NCBI GenBank assembly: GCA_027475525.1
Contig: JAMWFC010000060.1
Location: 310,001-374,000, forward strand
Direction: 5' to 3'
Source: Macrolepiota albuminosa
Lineage: Eukaryota; Basidiomycota; Agaricomycetes; Agaricales; Agaricaceae
DNA: 64,000 nucleotides
A model generated the notes under the pieces. The model saw only the letters and a list, made by a program, of their open reading frames with translations, did no database searches and was not told the origin of the DNA. Each line of letters opens with the position of its first letter. The stretch's first letter is position 1. Shown here one piece after another: positions 10,992-21,918 of the stretch. The position numbers and the translations under genes were made by a program.

Positions 10992-13561
10992 GTGTAATAC
11001 TAAGGAAAACCTCTCATATTAGACATGGATCTACTGTCATGTGCCAGAAAGTGTAAATTCTAGCCATTCTTTTTCTGCCTTGGAACTTTTAGAACATATC
11101 AACATAGTTCTTAGCTAGAGACTGAGCCATAGCCTCCAGAGGTTGTCCTTACAGCAGAACAAGTCTCTACATATTGGTCTGGGAGCCTCCTTTAGCCTGC
11201 TTGAGCCCTCTCTTGCCCTCTTAAGTCACTCCTCCACTGGATTACCTCTGCTTCTCTGTTGCTTCTATGACCAAACCAGCCCCCTCAGGTGCTCCCTTGA
11301 ATGCTTCTGCCCCACAGGATGATGCCTGGGGTCACTTGCTTGCTCTAGAGACTCAGGTGCAGACCACTCAAGGAGAAAGCATGGATTTGGATCAGATCTT
11401 ATTAAATGATTCTGTAGCCAAATTGTGAGGATGCTGATTTTAAAGCAAGTGACAGACACTTGGACTCTGACTGGGAGAATGAATGTAAAGATTATTGGGA
11501 TATATATATATATTGTTTGTTGCAGTCAGCAAGTCTGTGAATAAAGGGAAGACACACACAATGAAGAATTTCTGAGCTTGGATAAACAGTGGCTTCCATC
11601 ACAATCAGTCTGTATAGGCATATTAGACCTTGTGATGTGATGTGAGAGTTAGTCATCTTTGTCTCAGGAAGTTCTTCATCCATTGGCTCTGCAGCCATTT
11701 GATTTTGCCTATTGTCTGGTTGTTTAGTTATGGGGTCCCACTTTATAGAAAGGGTGTTTAATATGTTATTTGCTTTATTTACACACAGGTGTGGATGAAA
11801 TTTCATTTGGTATTTCATACATATAATGTACATCCAGACTACATATTATATCAGATAACTGTATATGCATAGGAGGAAGAGAGAGAGAAGACTTATATAG
11901 AGAACAAACTTGATATACTTCCTATATATATGTTTTGGTATAGTATTATGACAAATAGCTGTATGTGAATAGCAGTAGCAGACAATGGTAACAAAACAAA
12001 CAAGTTTAAAGTCGTGAATAATAATTTGAAAAAAGTAAGCGAGACAAAAGAAATACTAATAAAGAATTTGATAGAAACTTCTAGAACATTCTAGAGCATC
12101 ACATGATCTGCAGTAAACTTGAGAAGAGCTTGAGACATTCAATGATGATGATAGTTTCTATTTAGCACTGGCAAACTACAATACAGAGCTAAGAGGCAGG
12201 CTGATAGGCCAGATATACAGTACCATGTACATGGAGCAGCATTGTTGATATCGATGTATGTATTTTTGTGAAGTAGAACTTTCCTTGTATAGATTTGTGT
12301 TTAGCATGTAAAGTAGCAGGTTCACATTGCAGTAAATCAAAGATAAGATTAGAGTTAGTATGAGTTCAAAATAGGGTAAATTTGGCCCAATTCCATTATC
12401 ACAAGTCCTCTGCTTCATTGTCCATTTTTTCTTCTGTCCTAGCCAAGACTTACTCTGGCATGTGTCTACAATGCAGTAATTCAGAGCTGAATTCCAGCTC
12501 TTTTTATTTACCAGGGGTAGACAAGGTCTCTGGCCATGAAACTCAGATAACTGGGGGTGGATGAGGTCTCTATCACAGGAGCCAATTGTAATGGAGTGTC
12601 ACACTTGTTACTAGCATCAACAATGCTATAGGCATCTAGTAAAGTATTACATAAGACAACACCTTGTATTCACTCTAGTTCTAGTCAATCTGATACTGCG
12701 GTCTGATTCAGCACTGTGTGATACACACAAGATTGTTCTAGCTCGTAACCAATGGTTACATTTTTTTGAATCTTCTGCTATCAGCTTTAGACTCTAGGCT
12801 TGTTACTGACTAGGCAACTCATCACCAAATCTCTCGATTTTTGTTGGCATCACGTCAAAAACATGCTTCCATGACTGGCTCTCTTGATCTGGACCCTCCT
12901 TTCTCAAAGCTGCAGACACAGGTGACCCACCTGTGTCTCAAGCTGTAAAGATGCAATCCATGTCTGCTTACCAGCCCCCACCAAAGTAGGATGAAAAGAT
13001 ATCTTGCAATGTCAGCACAAGCTTTGGAATGCTGGGTGGGCTATCCATATCATGGATGATGTCCATTGTATGGCCTGGTGATAAACCAGGGGGGAGATCT
13101 GCGATCTCAGGAGTGTCGCTACCAGTGAGCCAAATGCCTTTATTAATGTATCTGGTATTGCCCAAGAGCTCATCAGCTCAGTCCAAAGGTCAACCAGACC
13201 TTACCCAGTACTCAGAGATGGTACAAGGCAGCATGTTCATGCATAGCACCCTATTCTGAACTGCACCGACTGAACAGCATTTGGAGTATGTGGCAGATGC
13301 TGCCACTGAAGCAGGACCATCGTTGTTGATAACACAGGAACAGAATCAAGGACCAGCTATAGTGGTCAGTAAGGAGGACGACAAGGTTGTAAGGGCGGGA
13401 AAGGCATTGTCAATGCCTAGAATTCTGGAGTTGCATGGAAGGGCCAGCAAACAGCTGCAGGTGAGGCATGGAGGCCTCAGGAGAGCTCTGGACTTAGAGT
13501 CTGAGCTGCAGTCCTCAGATGATGAGGAAAGCAAGAGGTTGCATTCGACCTTGTCTATCCA
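10992..13561. other. CpG-depleted repeat land without a clear gene
   Basis: A 53-codon ORF at 11267-11428 (starts MTKPAPSGAP) and the minus-strand ORF 12968-13165 look like fragments of mobile-element proteins, but I cannot name a family. The interval is AT-rich and poor in CG, with ORFs broken by stops throughout. Confidence 0.4.
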
Positions 13562-14400
13562 GTTACAGCTTGTATTGGACCAATATTCATTGGTTGCAAA
13601 GGAATCGATGCACTCTGTGTACTTTCCTCAGGTGCTTACTCTTCATTGTGTTATTGTCTTTCCTTCTGTCTTTGTCAATGCCTGGGTGGTGCCATATTGG
13701 TATCTCCATTTTTGCCTTATCTGAGAGCTCATGTCCCCACAGTCTCACTCCGTTTCTTAGTCCTGTGCTAATCATTTTTTGTAGGTCTCCTGGGAGGGTT
13801 GATGATTGCTTTATCTTCACTTTCCATGTCTGTACAAATTGGTTTATGCTGTCACATGCATCCTCTATCTTGTCGCTTGCCCTTGCATTGCGTCTTATCA
13901 TCTCATCTGCTATGTATGTATGCCCATGTTGGTCTATTCTGTTCTTGTTTCATGTATTCTTTTAGCCATGACAGATGTATTGCCTCGTTTCAGCTTTCAA
14001 TATCAAGTAGGCCCCTTTCCCTGTTCTCTGCGAGTTCATATAGGATTGCTAGTTTTAGCATGGGGGCTGATTCGTTCCACATGTAGTCTCTTATCATCTT
14101 CTCTATTTGGTGTTCTATGTCTTTAGGCATTCCTTGTACTTTTGTTAGATAGAATATCATCCCTCCCACAAACATATTTATTATGTGTCTCCGCCCCTTC
14201 ATCAAAGGGTTTGTCTGGCTCCATTGTTTCAGCATTTTCTTGGCTTTTTGTATTGTCGGTCCCTATGGATTGCTTTGGTCTATTTTGTTTCCGACCCAGC
14301 AACCTAGGATTCTCACTAACTCACCCTCTTTGGCTATTTTGATGTTCTCCGCTATCTCATTACCCACATCCTCTGGAGTGTCAAAAAGTTTTATGTACAT
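13562..14400 (-). pseudogene. LINE (non-LTR retrotransposon) ORF2 C-terminal fragment
   Basis: The minus strand carries, in successive broken frames, segments such as EGELVRILGCWVGNK, GRRHIINMFVGGMIFYLTK, VQGMPKDIEHQIEKMIRDYM and RERGLLDIE, then ASDKIEDACDSINQFVQTW. From memory this order matches the region downstream of the RT domain in Agaricomycete LINE ORF2 proteins, where a GRRHIVQMFVGG-type block is followed by a ...GGLKLLDLEARN-type block. The RT catalytic core itself is absent. The copy is truncated at both ends and has several frame breaks, so it is an inactive relic. Confidence 0.65.
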
Positions 14401-14705
14401 ATATGTGACCTAGGCTGAAGTCAGGTGGACTGCACGCTCACGTGACCTAAGTCCTGAAGTGTCGACAGCATATCGACAACCTCACTACTGCCCAATTGTC
14501 TGAGGTCTAGTCAAGTTTTCATTCTTCAGAATAATGTTAGAAGGGCGCCCTGCAGCCGCACAGCCCGCTACTTTCTGGGGAAACACTATTGATACAGGGA
14601 CAGACCAAAGTGAAATGCAAAGCCCTAATTGTCATTGAAAAAAATCTATCGTAAATAGACTTGAATGTATTAGGAACATGGGTCTTTCCGACCCTCAAGC
14701 AATGG
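14401..14705. other. Short gap without a recognised gene
   Basis: This interval lies between the LINE relic and the 3' end of the APSES-like gene. If the last APSES intron continues past AGGTGACC at 14706, further exons could lie here, but none is evident. Confidence 0.35.
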
Positions 14706-15842
14706 TCACCTGATAGGATAAGGTGCACTGTATGGCGAATATCGTACAGAACTGCGAGATGTGCTTGAAAGACTCGCCGGATCGTCAATCAAAGCGGATC
14801 CATTATGGGGTGACAGCAGTGAAGAGTTTTCATAGCTATGGTGAAAATTTACATTGTGATTTGATGGATAAGATAGAGTTTGAAGATATGGAAGTTGCAC
14901 TTGTGCAGATTGTCGAGAATAAGCAGGATCATGAGGCATAACAACCATCCATGGCTCTCGCAGAGCATTTATGGTAGTGTTTGGTTGCGGGTTTCTTCTT
15001 GTACAGTGGCGATTAGGCCCTGATGCAACGACTTGACCAAATCCAGGCTGGCCAGGGGATAGACATGTACTTGGGAAAGTCAGACTACAAAAAAGTTATT
15101 AAGGGTGGCGCTTCAATAGTCAGTTGACTAACCCAAACAAGGGAATGAGGTTGTCCCATATATTCCATGCGACACTGCAAAAAAAGTTCAGTGTAAGGAG
15201 TTGAGCAACTAAGAAACATACAAACCAATGAGAGAGTTGCAGGGCTACCTGGCAATAACAAACAAGATATAATCAGCATTCATGCATTACCAACTGAACA
15301 ATAGAACTAGAACATACCTCATAAAGCATCCATGTGCCCTGTATCTTAAGGTATCCACCTCGCACGCAATGAATTAGCAGGGGCCAGGTCAGGCTGAGAG
15401 TCAATCATCTTGACAATGTTGGCTAAAGAGAGCTTGACATTTATAACTGATAAGCCAGGGAGTTCTGAAGTGTACCTTTCAAATTTCCCAAGGCTGTTGG
15501 AAGCATGGATGAGTTTGATGCAATCCTGTTGGCGTACAACCCACCTTTCCAGATCCCAGTCCACGGATATATCCATCGTTGATATCCATCATTATCCACT
15601 GACCATTCAAGAAATACTCATACACAGGTCTGAGATAGCATTATAGTGAATATCTGATCCAAGAAAGAAATTGAAACATACATATGACCTCGTGGATCAT
15701 TGCTAGTGATATATCTGCCTTTAGTGACATGGTGATTGGGGCTGGCGTAAGGTCGGAATCGAGGGCAGGGGAATGATGAGAAAGGAAAAAACACTGAATC
15801 GTTTGCGTCATACAAAAACGGGCACCAGACTGAAACCTTCAC
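14706..15842 (-). pseudogene. APSES/KilA-N DNA-binding domain gene, two 1-nt frame breaks
   Basis: The exons on the minus strand are 15682-15842, 15545-15629, 15476-15493 (18 nt), 15318-15422, 15226-15248, 15133-15174 and 14706-15084. All six introns are GT-AG and 48-69 nt long. The translation shows PVYEYFLNGQWIMMDINDGY, WTGIWKALGNLK, NIVKMIDSQPDLAP, VRGGYLKIQGTWMLYE, VALQLSH, VAWNIWDNLIPLFG and FPSTCLSPGQPGFGQVV. As I remember Agaricomycete APSES-type proteins, these blocks occur there in the same order; this family comprises fungal transcription factors. One base is missing in exon 2 (before WTGIW, about 15567) and one base is extra in exon 4 (after DLAP, about 15379), so the frame is lost and then regained. 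This may be pseudogenisation or sequence error. The N-terminus (ATG at 15842) and the C-terminus are uncertain. The gene is divergent from FunK1, with 314 bp between the starts. Confidence 0.7.
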
Positions 15843-16156
15843 GTGATCAATTGTCAGACAGCAGTGTCGTTCACAGACCCACTACTAAAGTAGCGGGAAT
15901 CTCAAGAGTGCTCGTCCCAAGTGTTTTGACTAGCCCATACGTTTATCCGGAATCTATACTTGAAACCACTGGGGACCATTCAATTTCCGCTGTTGACATA
16001 TTCAGGGGTCCTACGTGGGCTTTGTGACATATCTCGCCATCTCATTGTTTTGTCCTCGTGTCCGGTGATTCAATCAGATAACATTTCATAATAAGAAGGA
16101 GACGAGGTGACTGTTTGTACTATCCTCACTTGCCCAACCGCTCATCCTCCTTCATC

Positions 16157-19100
16157 ATGTCCTCGCAGCTGCTGACGGTTGGTGATACCCCTCATAAATC
16201 ATCGACGCGAGCCAGTTCAATACACGAGAAGGCATCTATGGCCGACGTCCAAGCGGAAATCGAGAGAGATATAAAAAACACTCTCTACACCGTCGAGACC
16301 GATGAATTCTTGAAAAACATAATCCCTGAGATACCTAAATTCCAGGAAAGCCTTGACAATTTGAAGTCTAATGGTATATATACTGGCTCTCGCTGGAATG
16401 ACTTCCCGGACAAACGTCCAAATGATAAATCGAAGGAGAAAGAGATTTACAAACCTTTTGCTGCCATTCTGAATGCCATTGTTAAAACTATGGACCTGGA
16501 AATCATTCGAACCGATATCGTCTATGTTGATCGTCACAATACTTCTCCGAAATCTCTCGAGGATGACACGGCGAGCGGTCGTCCTGATGGCGCAGGGGCT
16601 CAACCTGACGTCGACATTACAGCATTGGAGATCAAGATAAAAGACCTGGAAGATCAAGTACCATATAAGACGCGCGCTGCTATGAAGGAGCACCAAAAGC
16701 ATGCGGGACCGTACAAGGAGGAGTTAGAAAAACTTGTGAGTGTGTCCATCTTAAACCGTGGACGCCTTGTTAACTTCTGCCTAGCTTGAAATTTATCAGC
16801 TCTGGTGGATGTGCATGCATGTTGTTTATGAAATTAAATGGGACAACTCAGAAACGGATCGTTTGATTGCAGTAAAGCAGCTTTTGGGCTACATGCGTCT
16901 CGTCTTGGCGGAACAGTTGGATCGGCGCTTCGTATTGGGTTTCGTCCTTCTATATGACGAGCTCACCCTAGTATCGTGTGATCGATCTGGAGTGACAATG
17001 ACAATGACGCCAATCAATATTCACAGAGTACGCAATCATTTGTCGAGCAGTCCTATTCACTGACAGTTTGTAGGACTGGAAAAAATTCGTTCGAATCATT
17101 ACTGGTTTCTCACGTATGAGTCCTGTACAACTCGGCTGGGACCCAGCGATGAAGATTTATCTCCCTCATACAATGGATGTCAAACCATCTTATGAAGTCG
17201 CCCATGACTGGCAGGGCGTTTACGGAAACGGTCGTTACAACATCCACTGGGTCATTGATATCGAGGAAGACGGGAAAGTCGAGAAATATATTGCTGTGGC
17301 AATCATTTCTGCACTACGTTCGGCGGAGATTTGTGGTCGTGCTACCGTCGTCTACGAAGTTGTCAAATTTGATGAAAAAGAAAATCCGGAGAAGGTCAAA
17401 ATAGGATACGACTTCTATTACATCATTCACTGATAACATGTTGACAGACATATGCGCTTAAGCGTTACTGGAGACCCATTCGGCCAGGCTCAAATGACCC
17501 AAAGATATACCCATCCGAAGGCCAAGTGTACGACATCTTAGACGAGGGACTGACTGATGAGGAACTTAAGCACGCTATCGTATATCACGACATCAAGATT
17601 GATGGCGAAGTTGACAGCACATTCAAGCTGGCCCGCTGTGGTATGGTCGCTCAACGTTATGAACATCCCGTCAAACAGGGTCCGGCTATGAGAAGCGAGG
17701 GTGACGATAAGGCTGAAAATCGCCTGGAGAAGAATGACGTGGGGGAGAAATCTCCCAGTCCTTCTCCTAACCCTTCGACTCTTTTGCTCGTGGACCGTAT
17801 CCATGTGAATATTCTCATGCCAATGGGCAGAGAAATCAGATTTTTCTGTTCTTTATTGGAGCTTTTATACTGTCTCTTGCACTATGCACGAGGTGTGTCT
17901 GTTTTGCTCCGGGTTTCTTGTTTTGTTTATCGCTGTCATAGAACTACGAGACGGCCATAAGAAGTGCATCGTCCACCGTGATCTCAGTATTGGAAATCTC
18001 TTGATTTTTGACTCTGCGGATGGTGTAACTTTCGGGCGTATCATGGATTACGATCATGCCAAGAAGGCAAGTAGCATGGGTGAAATACAGTCCATGATAG
18101 CTGGCCTTTCTCCCTTGATCCTTCAGGAGAGTCGAGCACCTATTCAATCACTCCTCAAACTTAGCTTAGGAAGAGAAGCAACAGACGATGTCCTCGATAC
18201 GGCTTTGAGATGGCTCAAACCCATCGATGCTCTCAAATACATTGAAGATGTTGTTGAGTGTTTCGAGCTGAACAAGAATGAGTTAAAAAACCCTCTCTCC
18301 ATGGGCGATCTAGGATGGTCTAATGTTGTAAGCCTACTTCCCTTCAATCACTGTTTCGATTTGTGTCATAGTTCCATGTAGGATGACAAAACTAAACCCC
18401 TCGATTGGCCCAATTTTGCTAATCGTGTGGCTAGCCCAGGAGAACGCACAGTAAGTTTTTTCATTCTTTTGGGGCATGTAAGGCAGTATTGATCGACCCT
18501 TCTAAAGGGAACTCTTCCCTATATGAGTGGAGAGGTCATTGCTAGAAAGTGTCTCCATATTCCTCTCGGGTTTCCCAGACCACCGACATTCATCCATGGA
18601 GCGATTCATGACGTCGAGTCACTCCTTTGGGTCCTAGTTCGCCTGTGCTTGACTCGCAAGGGTCCCGGTATAAATATGCGGCGGAAAGAGGAACTGGACG
18701 AGAAATCACCGGACCCTGCGAAATCACAAGACAATGCGAAACCACTAGATGATGGGAAACCAACAGTCCAGGGGAAACCAACGTGCCAGGGGAAACCAAC
18801 GGACCAGGGAACAACGTTCAAACCAGAACTCCGAGACATTGTCATTCGCCTTTTTGATGGCAATGAGGAAACATTGAGAACAACCAAGGCTGATTTCCAT
18901 GAACAGTGGCAATTGTTCGACGAACAAATTGCCGCACACTTTCATGATTATTTCCAATGCCTCAGACCATATGTGGTCAAATGGTGGAAAACCCTTATTC
19001 TTGGTTACAGGAACCGTGCAGAAGAATACTATAACATTCACGATTACATCATTCGCATCATCGAAGAAGCCATCAAGGACAGTGAGGTTCATGCCAAGGA

Positions 19101-19317
19101 TAAGGATGAGGAGGCCAAAACACAAGCCGAACTCGACCGCAGAAAAAAACTCAAGGAAAAGCGTTTGGCTACTTTTAGACGCCAGGACCCGGCGACGCCT
19201 CCCCCCGACTCACCTAATTCTCCTGAATCGTTGATAAGGACTCCACCGCAACACCACCGGTTGCCCCAGGATGATCAGGAGTCGCCATTAGCTGCCTTGT
19301 CGCGCAAGAAGATGTAG
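16157..19317 (+). CDS. FunK1-type fungal protein kinase, seven exons, intact
   Basis: The exons are 16157-16735, 16785-17027, 17074-17394, 17448-17892, 17942-18327, 18382-18450 and 18508-19317. Together they give 2853 nt and 950 residues in one open frame. The introns are 46-57 nt and mostly phase 0; the third uses a weak GTCAAA donor. Kinase features are YALKRYW, the catalytic loop VHRDLSIGN, a DYDHA in place of DFG, GTLPYMSGE in the activation segment, and HDVESLLWVLVRLCL in the C-lobe. This combination is typical of FunK1, a kinase family expanded in Agaricomycetes. The C-terminal tail contains a short GKPT-x-QG repeat and a charged helix (about residues 850-900). The start is the ATG at 16157 (MSSQLL); an in-frame ATG at 16115 is the alternative. 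Substrates of the family are unknown. The weak DFG substitute is usual for the family and does not by itself show loss of activity. Confidence 0.88.
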
Positions 19318-19767
19318 TGACATGTAGCACACACGAGATCTCTTTTCTATAATTGTCATATATTAATAACCATTGTTGGCTCCATCTATTGGACATCCTT
19401 GGGACAGAAGTACGCTACTGTACATTGACAATATTAAGTTGTACTCAGGACCATATAACGACAAGGCCGTCAGTTCGGTTGAGCGCGTTGATAGGCCAGT
19501 TTCATCCAATTTACTGCCTCAGTCTCGGCAAGTTCGCAACCAAGAGCATACAATTGTCAATCAGCGAGCAGGGTCGTCAAAATTGTAAGTGTATCATTAG
19601 ATTTCCCACGACCTTATTTCTGTTTTTTGATTTTTCAATCTTCCATAGTTTCGCGAAACCACGCGGGTGAATGGTTGTGTATACGAGCTTTCTTCCTGCT
19701 CTGTCGCAGTCTGATGTTGAGAGAACAACACAAGTGAGTGAATGTCAGCAAAGATTGCTCAAAGCCA
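19318..19767. other. 3' flank of FunK1; no recognised gene
   Basis: Only short overlapping ORFs are seen. The region ends where the importin-like fragment becomes recognisable. Confidence 0.4.
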
Positions 19768-20383
19768 CCGACGCATCACCGTTTTCAGTTGATCCAACAG
19801 ACGTACACGCCTCCGACAGCATTGGCCTCTTTAGAAAATCTGAAGCAGTTACAGAGTGAGCTCTTTGAGTTCCAAAATCGACCGGAGGCTTGGAGACTTG
19901 TGATCCAATTGTTGGAGCATCCTGATCAAAATGTCCAGTTTTTTGGTACGCACATGGCGCAGGTGAAGATTGCGAGGGACTGGTCAGTTGTTCATTAGAT
20001 TAATGTACCACTTCACCAGTCGCGGTAAAGCTGACATTTGCAGTAGGATGCTATTCCTATGGTCGTGCAAGCAGTCCGATCATCATTGGAATCGTCGCAA
20101 CAGATACCGTCGGCGCTGAAGTGTTTCCAATTATGGATGTCGATCATTCCGTCAAGCAACATAACACCTCTTATTCCTTCTCTCATATATCTCTTTTCTC
20201 ATATATCTCTTTATCCGCGCCGAATCCAACAGCGAAGCATTTGAAGCCGCATCGGACGCGATACAGGAGATAATGACAAAATCTGCACTCTCGGATGGCT
20301 CGGGCCCACGGACGCTGACGGAGCCTTTTTACGAGAGTAGTAGAAATAGAGCCAAGAAAAAGCATCACTGGATCGACTTATAG
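19768..20383 (+). pseudogene. Importin-beta family (importin-13/Kap122-like) N-terminal fragment
   Basis: Three recognisable segments lie in different frames. The first, about 19795-19980, contains TYTPPTALASLENLKQLQ and NVQFFGTHMAQVKIARDW. The second, 20059-20200, contains SALKCFQLWMSIIPSSNITP. The third, about 20212-20340, contains EAFEAASDAIQEIMTKSALS. The first reads like the N-terminal HEAT repeats of nuclear import receptors, as I recall the family. The other two resemble later repeats, so about 100 or more residues are missing between segments one and two. A short intron (GTCAGT to GCAG, 19983-20044) may remain. The fragment stops before the Gypsy-1 insertion. I infer a truncated duplicate of a host karyopherin gene. 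Confidence 0.5.
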
Positions 20384-20500
20384 AAACGTCGGCATGAAAA
20401 CTCTTGGACAATACTAAGTATGACCAAGTACCAGTGATCCGAGGCCGGCCTCAGAGTTTACGAGCAGCAATAGGACATGGCTGATCATGACAACAGCAAG

Positions 20501-20505
20501 GAATC
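20501..20505. repeat. Target-site duplication of Gypsy-1, left copy (GAATC)
   Basis: GAATC directly precedes TGTAGG at the left LTR end and is repeated directly after the right LTR (31259-31263). Confidence 0.85.
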
Positions 20506-20736
20506 TGTAGGACGCAGTCCTCACTTAGGAAAAGGAGACCAACAGACAATAGAACCTCGCTGTATTCTGTAAGCGAGATACTACGAATACGTGCACGTCG
20601 TAAGATGATAGTAAGAAAACAAGTAAGTAATCCGGCAGGATCACGACTCCCCAAACAGTGTCCCAAAACAGACACTAAGTCAGCCACACAATGCTAAATA
20701 CCGCTATCTATGAGTGGTCGTAATCCTCGGATTACA
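20506..20736 (-). repeat. 3' LTR of Gypsy-1
   Basis: This LTR of 231 bp keeps 12 CpG sites. It aligns with 31024-31258 with about 20 substitutions and one 4-nt indel. In 18 of the 20 substitutions this copy has C or G and the other has T or A. Confidence 0.92.
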
Positions 20737-20760
20737 CCTCCCCGACCAAAAAAAATTCAC
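20737..20760 (-). other. Polypurine tract of Gypsy-1
   Basis: Read on the minus strand, GGTCGGGGAGG lies directly before the 3' LTR. This is the position and composition expected of the plus-strand primer site. Confidence 0.7.
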
Positions 20761-21520
20761 AGTCATGGTGAAAATGAAATGGAAAATGGAAAATGTTAGT
20801 AATATACAAAAAAAACTGCTCACACGGGTGCGTCAAAAACCCTGCGGGGAAAGCTACCGGTGGCAGGCACATGGCGAAGAGGAACAGATTAAGCCGAACC
20901 CAAACCATCACCTGCCAACCACATGTCGAGAGCTTCGTTGTTTTCGAGTTCTTGACCTGACTTCCACTCGTCGTGTTCAGGACCATATCCACGGAATTGT
21001 ACCAAGTATTGCCAGCCCCGACCTCTTCTTTGTGAGTCCACAATTTTGTCAACATAATGTTCTTCCAACCCTGTATCCAGCGTGAACACAGGCCCGGGTT
21101 CCTCAAATTCGTGGGAGGGGAACAGCAACGCATTGTTCTCCTTATAGAATAACAGCTTGGACGTGTGATACTGGCCATATGCCTCTGGGTCATTCGGTCA
21201 GAAAACCGTGATGTTAGAAGATTCGGGGTGGACGTCTGTTACCATGAAAGGTCCATCGTAACATGGCATTAATTTTGCAACTCGCTTGTGTCCTTTCTTC
21301 TTATACTGTCAACGGCTGTCTTTCATACATACCAGTACCCTGTCTCCAATACAAAATTCACAGTCATCTGCCCTGACCTTGTTTGCCTGCACAGCTTGTT
21401 GGATTTTTGCTTGAATTAAGTTATCTTGTGCAGTAGCCATGTCTGATGCAAGCCTTTCCAGTATCCTCTTCAGTCTTCACAGGCTCTGAAGGAGGTACCA
21501 ATGAAGGGATGATCCAAGGG

Positions 21521-21525
21521 CTGCA
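21521..21525. repeat. Target-site duplication of Copia-2, left copy (CTGCA)
   Basis: CTGCA directly precedes the LTR start TGTTGAGG and is repeated at 26505-26509. Confidence 0.9.
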
Positions 21526-21555
21526 TGTTGAGGAAAATGACGTCTGACTGCGAAG

Positions 21556-21709
21556 ATCTACATCAACTTGTAATCATATATGACTCGTTCATGACGTACG
21601 TTCCTCACTTCTACATATATTTCTTTTCTTTTATCTACATCAACTTGTAATCATATATGACTCGTTCATGACGTACGTTCCTCACTTCTACATATATTTC
21701 TTTTCTTTT
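21556..21709. repeat. Exact 77-bp tandem duplication (no. 5)
   Basis: Bases 21556-21632 are repeated exactly at 21633-21709, in the 5' LTR of Copia-2. The 3' LTR has only one copy. Confidence 0.97.
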
Positions 21710-21756
21710 GTTGCATCATAAAACTTCTTCAAAATTCGAAATGTTTCACCTTCAGA

Positions 21757-21764
21757 TATAAAAG
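21757..21764 (+). promoter_or_regulatory. TATA box in the Copia-2 5' LTR
   Basis: TATAAAAG is conserved at 26401-26408 in the 3' LTR. It lies about 55 bases upstream of the intron-like segment, so that segment would fall in the transcribed leader. Confidence 0.6.
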
Positions 21765-21918
21765 GTACACAGTTACCTGAAGTTTGAATCGTCTCCGACT
21801 TCGAACTTCAGGTGAGATACATAAAATATTCACTTACTTGTACTAATCGTCTCTGACTTCGAACTTCAGATTGTATTATATATGTGAATACATACATATT
21901 CTGCTTTATGCTGTGACT

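Larger units (their letters stand above)
21526..21917 (+). repeat. 5' LTR of Copia-2
   Basis: This LTR is 392 bp, against 258 bp for the 3' LTR. The excess is a 77-bp tandem duplication (21556-21709) plus a 58-bp segment (21812-21869) with GTGAG, TACTAAT (21841-21847) and CTTCAG. A TATA box TATAAAAG lies at 21757-21764. The LTR/primer-site junction appears to have lost about 4 bases compared with Copia-1. Confidence 0.92.
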
